Shown: one piece after another, positions 1 to 5,168 of the stretch
How positions within the stretch are numbered: the first letter of the stretch is position 1
Layout: each line of letters opens with the position of its first letter
Assembly: GCA_019313735.1 (NCBI GenBank)
Contig: JAFDAR010000148.1
Span: 1-5,168 of the forward strand
Length of the DNA: 5,168 nt
Source of the DNA: Deltaproteobacteria bacterium
Lineage (GTDB): Bacteria; Desulfobacterota; Syntrophia; Syntrophales; UBA2210
Direction: 5' to 3'
Translations under genes and position numbers: made by a program
Notes under the pieces: generated by a model
What the model saw: the letters and a program-made list of their open reading frames with translations, nothing else
Database searches by the model: none
What the model was told of the DNA's origin: nothing

Positions 1-770
1 GTTTTTCTGTTCTTCTTCAAAACGCGCCCTCTGCTCCGCCGCATCGGTCAGCTCCGAGAACGCGTTGGCCAGTTCAAGCCCACCCATATACAGCTCAAAC
101 CGCTCCGCCACTTCTGGATCAGTTTCTTTTATCTTCGCGAGTGCACCCAGAACGACAGGGTAGTCATACAAAAATGCGGGCACTTTTTTGCCGAGATTTG
201 GCTCGATCTCGCTGACCATGATCTCATCAAAGCGATTGTTTTCCAGTGCCTCTTCCATCGATACAGGGGAATAACGCCGGAAGGCGGTTCTTACAGAGAT
301 TCTCTCCCACGGCGCTTGAATGTCGATCTCTTTCCCGCGGTAACTGATTTTTTCCTCATGGCCGAGGCTGCGCGCGACATGGACGATAAGCCCTTCGCAC
401 TCTTCCATCATCCGGCGGTAGTCGATTCCGCTTTTGTACCATTCGAGAAGTGTAAATTCCGGGATATGTAGAGATCCCCGCTCTCCGCCGCGAAAGCACC
501 TGGTAATCTGAAATATTCGCGGATATCGTGAAGGTACCAGCCGTCCGAGGGGATGGCATCGATGTGGCATTCCGGAGCGGGGCCGGGAATCCTGGAGGGT
601 GTTTCCACCTCCAGGTAGTCTCTGTCTATGAAGAATCCGCGTATTGCCTGGATCATCGCGGCGCGGATATAAAGGGCGTCTCTCTTCCGCGCAAGGTTCC
701 AGTTTTCTCCCATTATTTGTAACCGTCTGTCATTTTCAACCGTGAATCTCGACGAGTCGGGATTCACCAT
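1..770 (-). pseudogene. epmA: EF-P--(R)-beta-lysine ligase EpmA (PoxA/GenX), frameshifted by an internal deletion, C-terminus beyond the left edge
   Basis: EpmA is a class II lysyl-tRNA-synthetase paralogue without an anticodon-binding domain; it attaches (R)-beta-lysine to a conserved lysine of EF-P in the cytoplasm. Seen: residues 1-81 (770 to 528) begin MVNPDSSRF and include LEVETPSRIPGPAPE and DAIPSDGWYLH. From about 525 down to base 1 a different minus frame continues without a stop: YPRIFQITRCFRGGERG (motif 2), then IPEFTLLEWYKSG, and near the edge GGLELANAFSELTDAAEQ. Between WYLH and YPRIF the family has about 14 residues (TSPEL...LLAAG type) but only two bases remain, so about 40 nt are missing and the frame breaks. 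About 270 residues are accounted for once the gap is filled; the rest, including motif 3, lies off the window. The ATG overlaps the efp stop, and I see no clear separate ribosome-binding site. Identity is sure; whether the lesion is biological or an assembly error is not. Confidence 0.9.
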
Positions 771-772
771 TA
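768..772 (-). promoter_or_regulatory. TAATG stop-start overlap coupling efp to epmA
   Basis: The efp stop TAA (772-770) and the epmA start ATG (770-768) share one base. No purine-rich Shine-Dalgarno stretch stands clearly in front of the epmA ATG. Translation of epmA by termination-reinitiation after efp is therefore the simple reading, which would tie the amount of the modifying enzyme to that of its substrate. The overlap is seen directly; coupling is inference. Confidence 0.7.
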
Positions 773-1317
773 TTCTTTGACGCGGGTAAGGTACTCGCCG
801 GTACGCGTGTCTATTCTTATTTTCTCCCCTTCCTCGACAAAGGGAGGCGCCTGAAGGGTATAGCCCGTTTCAACTTCAACGTAACCGAATCCCCCTTCGC
901 CCAGGGTTCCGCTTTGGTGACTGTGAGGTCTACGAAATTGGGGAGCGTTACTCCGAGCGGTTTATCCCCGAAGAAAAGGATTTCTACGTCCAGGTTATCG
1001 GACATGTAGTTTTTCGCGTCTCCCAGCTGATCTTCTGTCAGGTAAACCTGTTCGTATGTCTCCGTGTCCATGAAACAGTACTGGTTATCTTCCTCGTAGA
1101 GGTACTGCATCTTTTTTTCCCGGAGATTGGCGGGTTCGAAGGTTTCCACGGCACGGAAGGTGCGCTCAAACTGGGTTCCATTGATCATGTTCTTGAGTTT
1201 GCATCGATAGAGAGACTGTCCCTTGCCGGGTTTTGAAAATGTGAACTCAACTATCACATAAGGATCACCGTCGATCTGTATCTTCAGGTTTTTTCTCAAG
1301 TCGCTTGCGCTGTACAT
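770..1317 (-). pseudogene. efp: Translation elongation factor P, frameshifted by a ~16-nt deletion in domain III
   Basis: EF-P binds next to the ribosomal P site and relieves stalling at consecutive prolines. Seen: residues 1-145 read in one frame, with domain I carrying SKPGKGQS and Lys32 in the position of the modified lysine of E. coli EF-P (Lys34), then NGTQFERTFR, YLYEEDNQYCFMD and LPNFVDLTVTKAEP. After KGDSV, at about 880/881, the frame changes and resumes with VEVETGYTLQAPPFVEEGEK, ending GEYLTRVKE and TAA at 772-770. The family has about six more residues (a GxxKP-type loop) at the break, so about 16 nt are missing. The span is 548 nt against about 564 for a normal gene. Without correction the protein would run in the wrong frame to a stop at 817 and lose its C-terminal domain. 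The ATG start is supported by AGGAG at 1324-1328, six bases upstream. A plain lysine in PGKG fits EpmA-type modification by the downstream gene. Confidence 0.92.
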
Positions 1318-1366
1318 GGTTTGCTCCTGTGCTTTTTACGAATTTCAGTAAGACCGTTCTTCTAAT

Positions 1367-1545
1367 CTATTTGCCGGGATATGTCAAAAGGTTGTTGGAT
1401 TCTTCCTGCGGGGGAGGCCTGGCAATTGATTGCATCCTGTTTATCCGGGACACTTCTTCGATGATGGTGATTCCCTCCAGCACCTTTCGGGCTTCGTCCT
1501 GGAGCATGGCGGACATTCTGAATTGTACTGCCAAATTCCTTCTCT
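1367..1545 (-). pseudogene. Remnant resembling the C-terminal tail of a GspE/PilB-type secretion ATPase
   Basis: An open frame on the minus strand ends with TAG at 1367 and contains RMSAMLQDEARKVLEG followed by ITIIEEVSRI. This matches the usual end of type II secretion / type IV pilus assembly ATPases (pattern ML.D...KVL.GIT..EEV.R), which lies at the extreme C-terminus of those proteins. It is followed by about 23 polar residues ending LLTYPGK. Upstream of about 1545 the frame stays open to 1648 but turns into composition typical of an intergenic region and runs over the crotonase ribosome-binding site, so the ATPase body (Walker A and B) is absent. No credible start codon or Shine-Dalgarno serves the fragment. 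It may be the scar of a deletion or rearrangement that joined the crotonase locus to the efp locus. The family match rests on about 35 residues, so the call is moderate. No other gene is visible in 1318-1618. Confidence 0.45.
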
Positions 1546-1618
1546 TGCTAGATTTACCTTGAATTTTGTGGCTGTTTAATTTAGTAGTGTTCTCAATACT
1601 AAATATCCGGAGGTCAAA

Positions 1619-2416
1619 ATGGATGTAGAATTCAAGATAGAAGATCATATCGCGAAGGTGGGGTTGAACATACCCGAAACGAAGAATGCTCTCAGTCCCG
1701 GTGCGCTGCTCGATTTATCCAGAATATGGGACGAATGCCAGACGAACAATGATGTCAGGGTTGTGATTCTTTATTCTGCTCTGCCCGACATTTTCTGTTC
1801 CGGCATGGACCTGAACTCTGCGATACCGATACTCACCGCCGCACGCAAACCGGAAACGGAAGCGGAAAAATGGCTGCTGGCGGAGGAAGATCCTGTAGGT
1901 AAGGCAATGCTGAAGTACAGAGAACTGGACAGACCCGTAATCGCCGCGATACATGGATACTGCCTTACCGGTGGATTTGAGATGGCAATGGGCTGTGATC
2001 TGCGCGTCGCGTCTGAGGACGCAATCTTCCAGATGCGGGAGCCCACCCTTGGAATCATGCCCGTCGGAGGTTCAAATGTCTTTCTGCCGATGCAGGTGGG
2101 AAATACTCGGGCGATGGAGATACTGTTGACAGGCAACAATTTTTCCTCCGCCACATTATACGACTGGGGATTCTTGAACAGGGTTGCCCCCAGGGAAAAG
2201 CTTATGGATGAAGCCATGGCTCTTGCCGAAAGGATAGCCAGCAATGGTCCCGATTCGGTAAGGGGAATGGTCAGGCTGTCAAGCCTTATAAAGGGCGAGT
2301 CCTTTAAAAATGCGATGAAAAAGGAAATGGAAATAGGGATGCCTGTTTTCATGAGTAAACAGGCCCGTGAAGGTGTGCGTGCCCAGAGAGAGCGGAGAAA
2401 ACCGGATTTTAAATAA
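1619..2416 (+). CDS. Enoyl-CoA hydratase/isomerase (crotonase) family protein, complete
   Basis: A 265-residue crotonase-fold enzyme, normal length, predicted to hydrate or isomerise an acyl-CoA in the cytoplasm. Seen: the first oxyanion-hole segment FCSGMDL (residues 59-65), the second IHGYCLTGGFEMAMGCD (111-127), and MREPTLGIMPVGG (139-151). Glu121 and Glu141 are spaced exactly as Glu144 and Glu164 of rat mitochondrial enoyl-CoA hydratase, so both acid/base residues are present and true hydratase activity is plausible. The C-terminus is basic (RERRKPDFK). The ATG is supported by GGAGGT at 1609-1614, four bases upstream. The gene stands alone on the plus strand, divergent from the efp side and convergent with dnaJ, so an operon gives no clue to substrate. 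I see no strong sigma-70 promoter; TTGAAT at 1559-1564 is the best -35 and has no good -10. Exact substrate and any gene symbol cannot be assigned. Confidence 0.93.
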   Translation: MDVEFKIEDHIAKVGLNIPETKNALSPGALLDLSRIWDECQTNNDVRVVILYSALPDIFCSGMDLNSAIPILTAARKPETEAEKWLLAEEDPVGKAMLKYRELDRPVIAAIHGYCLTGGFEMAMGCDLRVASEDAIFQMREPTLGIMPVGGSNVFLPMQVGNTRAMEILLTGNNFSSATLYDWGFLNRVAPREKLMDEAMALAERIASNGPDSVRGMVRLSSLIKGESFKNAMKKEMEIGMPVFMSKQAREGVRAQRERRKPDFK

Positions 2417-2418
2417 AA

Positions 2419-2436
2419 TCTGCACGATCGTACAGA
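2419..2436. terminator. Weak hairpin just after the crotonase stop codon
   Basis: TCTGCACGATCGTACAGA is an 18-base palindrome with one mismatched pair, starting two bases after the crotonase stop and followed by CGGTTTTGC. The short T run suggests a weak intrinsic terminator for the plus-strand transcript. The stem is short once a loop is allowed for, so function is uncertain. Confidence 0.3.
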
Positions 2437-2469
2437 CGGTTTTGCGATGCTCCAGTTGTGACAATAACC

Positions 2470-2493
2470 GGGGACAGGTTTAAACCTGTCCCC
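2470..2493. repeat. Perfect 24-bp palindrome between convergent genes
   Basis: Arms GGGGACAGGTTT and AAACCTGTCCCC are exact reverse complements with no spacer. The element lies 53 bases past the crotonase stop and 16 bases past the dnaJ stop, so it is downstream of both. As RNA it would fold on either strand into a stable stem, but neither side has a strong T tract (ACTGGTATTTT on plus, GGTTATTG on minus). From memory, GGGGACAGG-type palindromes occur as dispersed repeats in Desulfobacterota and other environmental bacteria, often linked to REP-associated tyrosine (Y1) transposases; this was not checked. It could be a REP/MITE-like unit, a bidirectional terminator, or both. I found only one copy in the window. 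Confidence 0.75.
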
Positions 2494-2509
2494 ACTGGTA
2501 TTTTGCCTG

Positions 2510-3568
2510 TTATAGTTCGCCGCGCAGCTTGGCAAATTCTCGGAGCAGTTTTTCCTCTTTTCTGCTCAGACCTGTCGGTATTTCCACTGCGACCTGAACA
2601 AGTTGGTCTCCCCTTCCGAATCCCCTGAGATGCGGGATCCCCTTGCCTCTCAGTTTAAATACCTTACCGTGAGGGGTGTTCATCGGTATTTTTATCCGCT
2701 CCGTGCCTTCCAGGGTGGGAACCTCGATATTTCCGCCAAGCACGGCCCGGGTCATGGGGATTGATACGCGGTATACTATATCGCTTCCATCTCGTTCAAA
2801 GAATTCGTGAGGTTCTATATATATAAAGACGTAAAGATCTCCCCTGGGTCCGCCGAATTCTCCCTCTTCGCCTTCACCGCGAAGCCTCAGGCGCGAATCG
2901 GTTTCCACGCCGGGTGGTATCTTGATCTGTATGGATTTTTTTACCCTTATTTTGCCTGTCCCGCGGCAGGCCTTGCACGGGCTCTCTATTATCCTTCCTG
3001 CGCCGTGACACTGAGGGCAGGCGGAACTGATACTGAAAAAGCCGCTTGACCTGGTGACCTGTCCCACACCACGGCAAGTCGGGCATACTGTTGGTTGTGT
3101 TCCGGGCTCCGCGCCGCTGCCTTCGCATTCCCCGCACTTTTCAAATCTTTCTATCTCTATTTCAGGAGATGTACCGAATGCGGCGTCCATGAAAGAGATC
3201 TTCAGGTCATAACGGAGATCGGGACCCTGCCGGGCTGCCGTTCTTGATCTTGCCCTGCCGGAGCCGAATCCAAAGACATCCTCAAATATGTCGCCAAAAC
3301 TCGAAAAGATATCCTCGAATCCTGAAAATCCCTGAAAGCCGTTTCCCTTCAGCCCCTCATGCCCGTATCGGTTGTAGATTTCCCTTTTTCTTGAATCGGA
3401 CAGGACTTCGTAAGCCTCGGCCGCTTCCTTGAATTTTTCCTCGGCCTCCTTGTTCCCAGGATTCCTGTCCGGGTGGTACTTCAAGGCCATCTTTCTGTAA
3501 GCCGCTTTTAACTCTTCGCTCGCGGCGTTTCTGTCCACGCCAAGGGTTGAATAATAATCGTTCTTCAT
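2510..3568 (-). CDS. dnaJ: Molecular chaperone DnaJ (Hsp40, type I), complete
   Basis: DnaJ delivers unfolded substrates to DnaK and stimulates its ATPase. The 352-residue protein has every class I element: J domain at about residues 4-69 with the HPD motif at 32-34 (KYHPDRN), a Gly/Phe region at about 76-103, and four CxxCxGxG zinc motifs, CGECEGSG (145-152), CPTCRGVG (162-169), CPQCHGAG (184-191) and CKACRGTG (198-205). The C-terminal substrate-binding domains follow, with IPPGVETDSRLRLRGEGE, GGPRGDLYV and LRGKGIPHL, ending at LRGEL. Length is slightly below the usual ~370, with no gap that I can see. The ATG at 3568 gives the canonical N-terminus MKNDYYSTLGV; the ribosome-binding site is poor (CAGGAA lies about 15 bases upstream). 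dnaK and grpE are not adjacent, so this dnaJ is transcribed separately, with its own promoter candidate and an inverted repeat in the leader. A second dnaJ elsewhere in the genome is possible. Confidence 0.97.
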   Translation of the reverse strand: MKNDYYSTLGVDRNAASEELKAAYRKMALKYHPDRNPGNKEAEEKFKEAAEAYEVLSDSRKREIYNRYGHEGLKGNGFQGFSGFEDIFSSFGDIFEDVFGFGSGRARSRTAARQGPDLRYDLKISFMDAAFGTSPEIEIERFEKCGECEGSGAEPGTQPTVCPTCRGVGQVTRSSGFFSISSACPQCHGAGRIIESPCKACRGTGKIRVKKSIQIKIPPGVETDSRLRLRGEGEEGEFGGPRGDLYVFIYIEPHEFFERDGSDIVYRVSIPMTRAVLGGNIEVPTLEGTERIKIPMNTPHGKVFKLRGKGIPHLRGFGRGDQLVQVAVEIPTGLSRKEEKLLREFAKLRGEL

Positions 3569-3605
3569 AGTCTATTTTATGGGTTCCTGCTCGATAGGTG
3601 AATTT

Positions 3606-3630
3606 ACCGTTCGCAGGGTGTACGAACAGT
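3606..3630. promoter_or_regulatory. 8-9-8 inverted repeat in the dnaJ leader, possible operator
   Basis: On the plus strand ACCGTTCG (3606-3613) and CGAACAGT (3623-3630) are inverted copies with one mismatch, separated by exactly nine bases. The repeat sits between the promoter candidate and the dnaJ start, where a repressor would block transcription. The nine-base spacing is that of the HrcA operator CIRCE, but the arms do not match CIRCE (TTAGCACTC/GAGTGCTAA), so a different heat-shock or stress regulator would be needed. It could also be a leader hairpin. Confidence 0.4.
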
Positions 3631-3637
3631 GTATTTT

Positions 3638-3666
3638 AAGTTAATGATGGTCTGCCGGCATGTCAA
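3638..3666 (-). promoter_or_regulatory. Sigma-70-type promoter candidate for dnaJ
   Basis: Read on the minus strand, a perfect -35 TTGACA (3666-3661) is followed after 17 bases by TAACTT (3643-3638), a poor -10 with three of six matches. TAAAAT a few bases further on is a better hexamer but at a 22-base spacing. It lies 70-98 bases before the dnaJ ATG and just after the purC stop. A heat-shock sigma-32 promoter is not convincingly present. Confidence 0.4.
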
Positions 3667-3676
3667 GCAAAGTATC

Positions 3677-4457
3677 TTAAGAAAGGTCTTGTCCTGTAAT
3701 GCGCCTCAATGCCTCTTTATATTTTTCCATCGTTTCGGCTACAACATGCTTTGGCAGTCGGGGGGCGGGAGGTTTCTTGTCCCATTTTATTGAGAGGAGA
3801 TAGTCCCTCAGGAATTGTTTATCAAAGCTCTTCTGAGCCTTGCCTTCTTCGAAATCATCTTCAGGCCAGAATCTTGATGAATCAGGCGTCAGGAGTTCAT
3901 CTATCAGTATTAATTCACCTTTGACTGTTCCAAATTCCATCTTGGTGTCGGCAATGATGATTCCACCCTTTTCTGCAATTTTGAGTGCCCTGTTGTAAAT
4001 CTTCATGCTGATATTGATGATTCTGTACGTCATATCATGGCCGATCAAATTTTCCATCTCCCCCTTTGTCATGGGGGCATCATGCTGTCCTTCCCCGGCC
4101 TTGGTTGAGGGGTACGATGCATTCCACCGGCAGGGCGGCAGCTTTTTTGACCAGCATGCTTCTTCCCCGCAGTATGTCTTTGTAGGCGCCGCATTCTTCG
4201 GGGAACGTGCCCACATCTGTTGAGATCAGATGGTTTGCTATAATATCTTTCATCTCGCCGAACCAGAAGGCGGACATGCGTGTTAAGATTTCCCCCTTTT
4301 CAGGAACGGGATCGGTCATAATGACATCAAAGGCGGATATCCTGTCTGTTGCGACGATAAGAAGGTTGTTTCCGACTTCATATACATCCCTTACCTTACC
4401 TCTGCTGAAGAGGTTCAATCCTTCAAATTCTGTCTTGATCAAAGCATTATTATCCAC
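3677..4457 (-). pseudogene. purC: Phosphoribosylaminoimidazole-succinocarboxamide (SAICAR) synthase, frameshifted by a ~116-nt deletion
   Basis: PurC joins aspartate to CAIR with ATP in de novo purine synthesis. Seen: the N-terminal part (residues 1-115, 4457 to 4113) has FSRGKVRDVYEVG, LLIVATDRISAFDVI, HLISTDV and LVKKAAALPVECIV. From 4112 another frame continues with PSTKAGEGQHD, IIIADTKMEFG, LIDELLTPDSSRFWP and FDKQFLRDYLLSIKW, stopping with TAA at 3679-3677. In this longer PurC type about 39 residues (RGYLSGSGW...EPIFT) lie between ECIV and PSTKAE. Only one base of that stretch remains, so about 116 nt are gone and the frame is broken. Adding them gives about 298 residues, family-typical. 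The lost segment is a conserved part of the catalytic core, so the product as written should be inactive. The start read here is GTG at 4457, overlapping the hydrolase frame by 19 bases with no nearby Shine-Dalgarno, so the true start may be altered by the second junction at about 4460. Confidence 0.92.
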
Positions 4458-5053
4458 AGATTGGTCGAAGTTGGAGTCCTTCCGTAGTTGTGTCCCGGCA
4501 GTACAACGGTGTCATCAGGGAGCGTCAGCAGTTTGTTCATGATTGATTCATGCATAATCTCCCATGATCCACCCGGAAGGTCTGTTCTTCCCAAGCCCTC
4601 TACGAACAGAGTGTCGCCGGTGAAGACGTACCCGGGCGTATAGAGAGACATGCCTCCTGGCGTGTGACCGGGAGTATGTATGACTTTCAGCCCGATCTTT
4701 CCAACTGTAATGATGTCACCCTCCTGCACGGTAATATCCGCCGGGGGAGAGGGTCTGGCGTGGAACATGCGAAGTATTGTGGAAGGGGTGGAAACAAGCA
4801 TGTCGGCGTCATCCCTGTGAACGATAATACCCGCTCCCGTCCGCTCCTTCATGTCGGCGTTGCCTGAGATATGATCAACGTGTCCGTGGGTGTTGACGAT
4901 ATATTTGATGGTTACGCCGTTGCTGTCGGCCTCTGATATTATGCGTTCAATCTCCGCGGCGGGGTCGATAACCAGTCCCGCTCCACTTTCTCTGTCACCT
5001 ACTATGTAGGCGAATACTGCCATATGGCCTACCTGCATCTGTTTCAGAAACAC
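4439..5053 (-). CDS. MBL-fold metallo-hydrolase, glyoxalase II (GloB/GloC-like) type, C-terminus apparently cut
   Basis: A 204-residue metallo-beta-lactamase-fold protein, cytoplasmic with no signal peptide, predicted to hydrolyse a thioester or related substrate at a dinuclear metal site. Seen ligands: THGHVDH (His56, His58, Asp60, His61), His130 in HTPGHT, Asp147 in FTGDTLF and His188 in LPGHNYG. GLGRTDLPGGS (153-163) is the strand-loop typical of the GloC/YcbL-like subfamily. Members usually end STIG.E...NPF; here YGRTPTST is followed by NLWIIML and a stop, read from what is really the purC 5' end. I infer that the last ten or so residues and the intergenic spacer were lost near 4460. All metal ligands survive, so activity is possible. 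The GTG start at 5053 is supported by GGAGGG at 5068-5063 and by the family-like N-terminus MFLKQMQVGHMAVFAYIVGD. Substrate is unknown. Confidence 0.85.
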   Translation of the reverse strand: MFLKQMQVGHMAVFAYIVGDRESGAGLVIDPAAEIERIISEADSNGVTIKYIVNTHGHVDHISGNADMKERTGAGIIVHRDDADMLVSTPSTILRMFHARPSPPADITVQEGDIITVGKIGLKVIHTPGHTPGGMSLYTPGYVFTGDTLFVEGLGRTDLPGGSWEIMHESIMNKLLTLPDDTVVLPGHNYGRTPTSTNLWIIML

Positions 5054-5089
5054 CTGTACCCGCCCTCCCGATTATTTTAGAGAGTCTCT

Positions 5090-5116
5090 GCTATATTTTT
5101 TTAGATTTAAAGTCAA
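5090..5116 (-). promoter_or_regulatory. Promoter candidate for the MBL-fold hydrolase gene
   Basis: On the minus strand TTGACT (5116-5111) is followed by an A/T-rich 15-base spacer and TATAGC (5095-5090). The -35 matches five of six consensus bases and the -10 four, but the spacer is two bases short. It is about 37 bases before the GTG start, a suitable distance. Confidence 0.35.
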
Positions 5117-5143
5117 CCTATTTCGGGTATTGGAGGGTGTGAG

Positions 5144-5168
5144 TTGACCGTGCATCTGGAATGTGGCC
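5144..5168 (+). CDS. Possible start of a divergent gene, cut by the right edge
   Basis: GGAGGG at 5132-5137 is followed six bases later by TTG, opening a plus-strand frame (M/L)TVHLECG that reaches the window end without a stop. The strong Shine-Dalgarno and the divergent arrangement with the hydrolase gene make this a fair start, but eight codons identify nothing. If it is not a gene, this is simply intergenic sequence. Confidence 0.35.

Noticed and set aside
408..770. A short 120-residue protein read straight from the epmA start
   Set aside because: After residue 81 the sequence no longer matches EpmA; the family match jumps to another frame, so the tail is out-of-frame translation.
817..900. 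The basic EF-P C-terminus LKLKRAIPFRRLPLSRKGRK as a novel tail
   Set aside because: The same bases in another frame give the canonical EF-P C-terminus ending GEYLTRVKE, so the basic tail is a frameshift product.
1771..2535. A 254-codon minus-strand open frame opposite the crotonase gene
   Set aside because: It is the antisense of a complete, motif-bearing crotonase. Its protein is Ser/Pro/Arg-rich without a recognisable domain, and it runs over the palindrome and into the dnaJ 3' end.
3644..3670. Sigma-32 heat-shock promoter before dnaJ
   Set aside because: CTTGAC is present, but the only CCAT-like element is too close and matches the CCCCATNT -10 poorly.
520..4115. Translational bypassing or programmed frameshifting to explain the broken frames
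   Set aside because: Those mechanisms skip extra mRNA or shift by one base. Here conserved coding sequence is missing from the DNA, and I see no shared slippery sequence or structure at the junctions.
5079..5088. GAGAGTCTC mini-palindrome before the hydrolase gene
   Set aside because: Arms of only four bases are expected by chance; there is no second site or other support for an operator.

Overview
This window most resembles a chromosomal piece from an anaerobic Deltaproteobacterium (Desulfobacterota, perhaps a Syntrophales-like lineage). That placement is inference. It rests on protein style (a roughly 300-residue PurC, a GspE-type tail, a crotonase of beta-oxidation type), the efp-epmA pairing and near-balanced base composition. 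No rRNA or other phylogenetic marker was compared. All content is housekeeping or metabolic. I see no CRISPR array, tRNA, rRNA, phage gene or intact transposase.

Layout from left to right. Positions 1-770 (minus) hold epmA, the EF-P lysine ligase, running off the left edge. Positions 770-1317 (minus) hold efp, elongation factor P; its stop overlaps the epmA start as TAATG. Between efp and the next gene lies a minus-strand remnant that looks like the C-terminal tail of a GspE/PilB secretion ATPase. A complete crotonase (enoyl-CoA hydratase family) gene is on the plus strand at 1619-2416. It converges on a complete dnaJ (minus, 2510-3568), and the gap between them holds a perfect 24-bp palindrome with arms GGGGACAGGTTT / AAACCTGTCCCC. 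The dnaJ leader has a TTGACA-type promoter candidate and an 8-9-8 inverted repeat. Then come purC (SAICAR synthetase, minus, 3677-4457) and a metallo-beta-lactamase-fold hydrolase of glyoxalase II type (minus, 4439-5053). The first codons of a divergent gene may begin at 5144.

The most unusual property is damage. Three conserved genes each carry an internal out-of-frame deletion: about 40 nt in epmA near 527, about 16 nt in efp near 880/881, and about 116 nt in purC near 4112/4113. In each case the protein resumes in another frame with strong family match on both sides. The hydrolase also appears to lose its last ~10 residues where it meets purC near 4460, and the GspE-like remnant ends abruptly near 1545. 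dnaJ and the crotonase gene are intact. Adding the inferred bases back gives family-typical lengths, so these are deletions rather than single-base errors. An assembly or consensus artefact and genuine decay both remain possible. Because purC and efp are normally important genes, I favour artefact or a chimeric contig.

Functionally, efp and epmA form a substrate-modifier pair for translation of polyproline stretches, dnaJ serves the DnaK chaperone cycle, purC acts in purine synthesis, and the crotonase and hydrolase act on acyl-CoA and thioester or related substrates. I did not find a convincing new multi-gene system.
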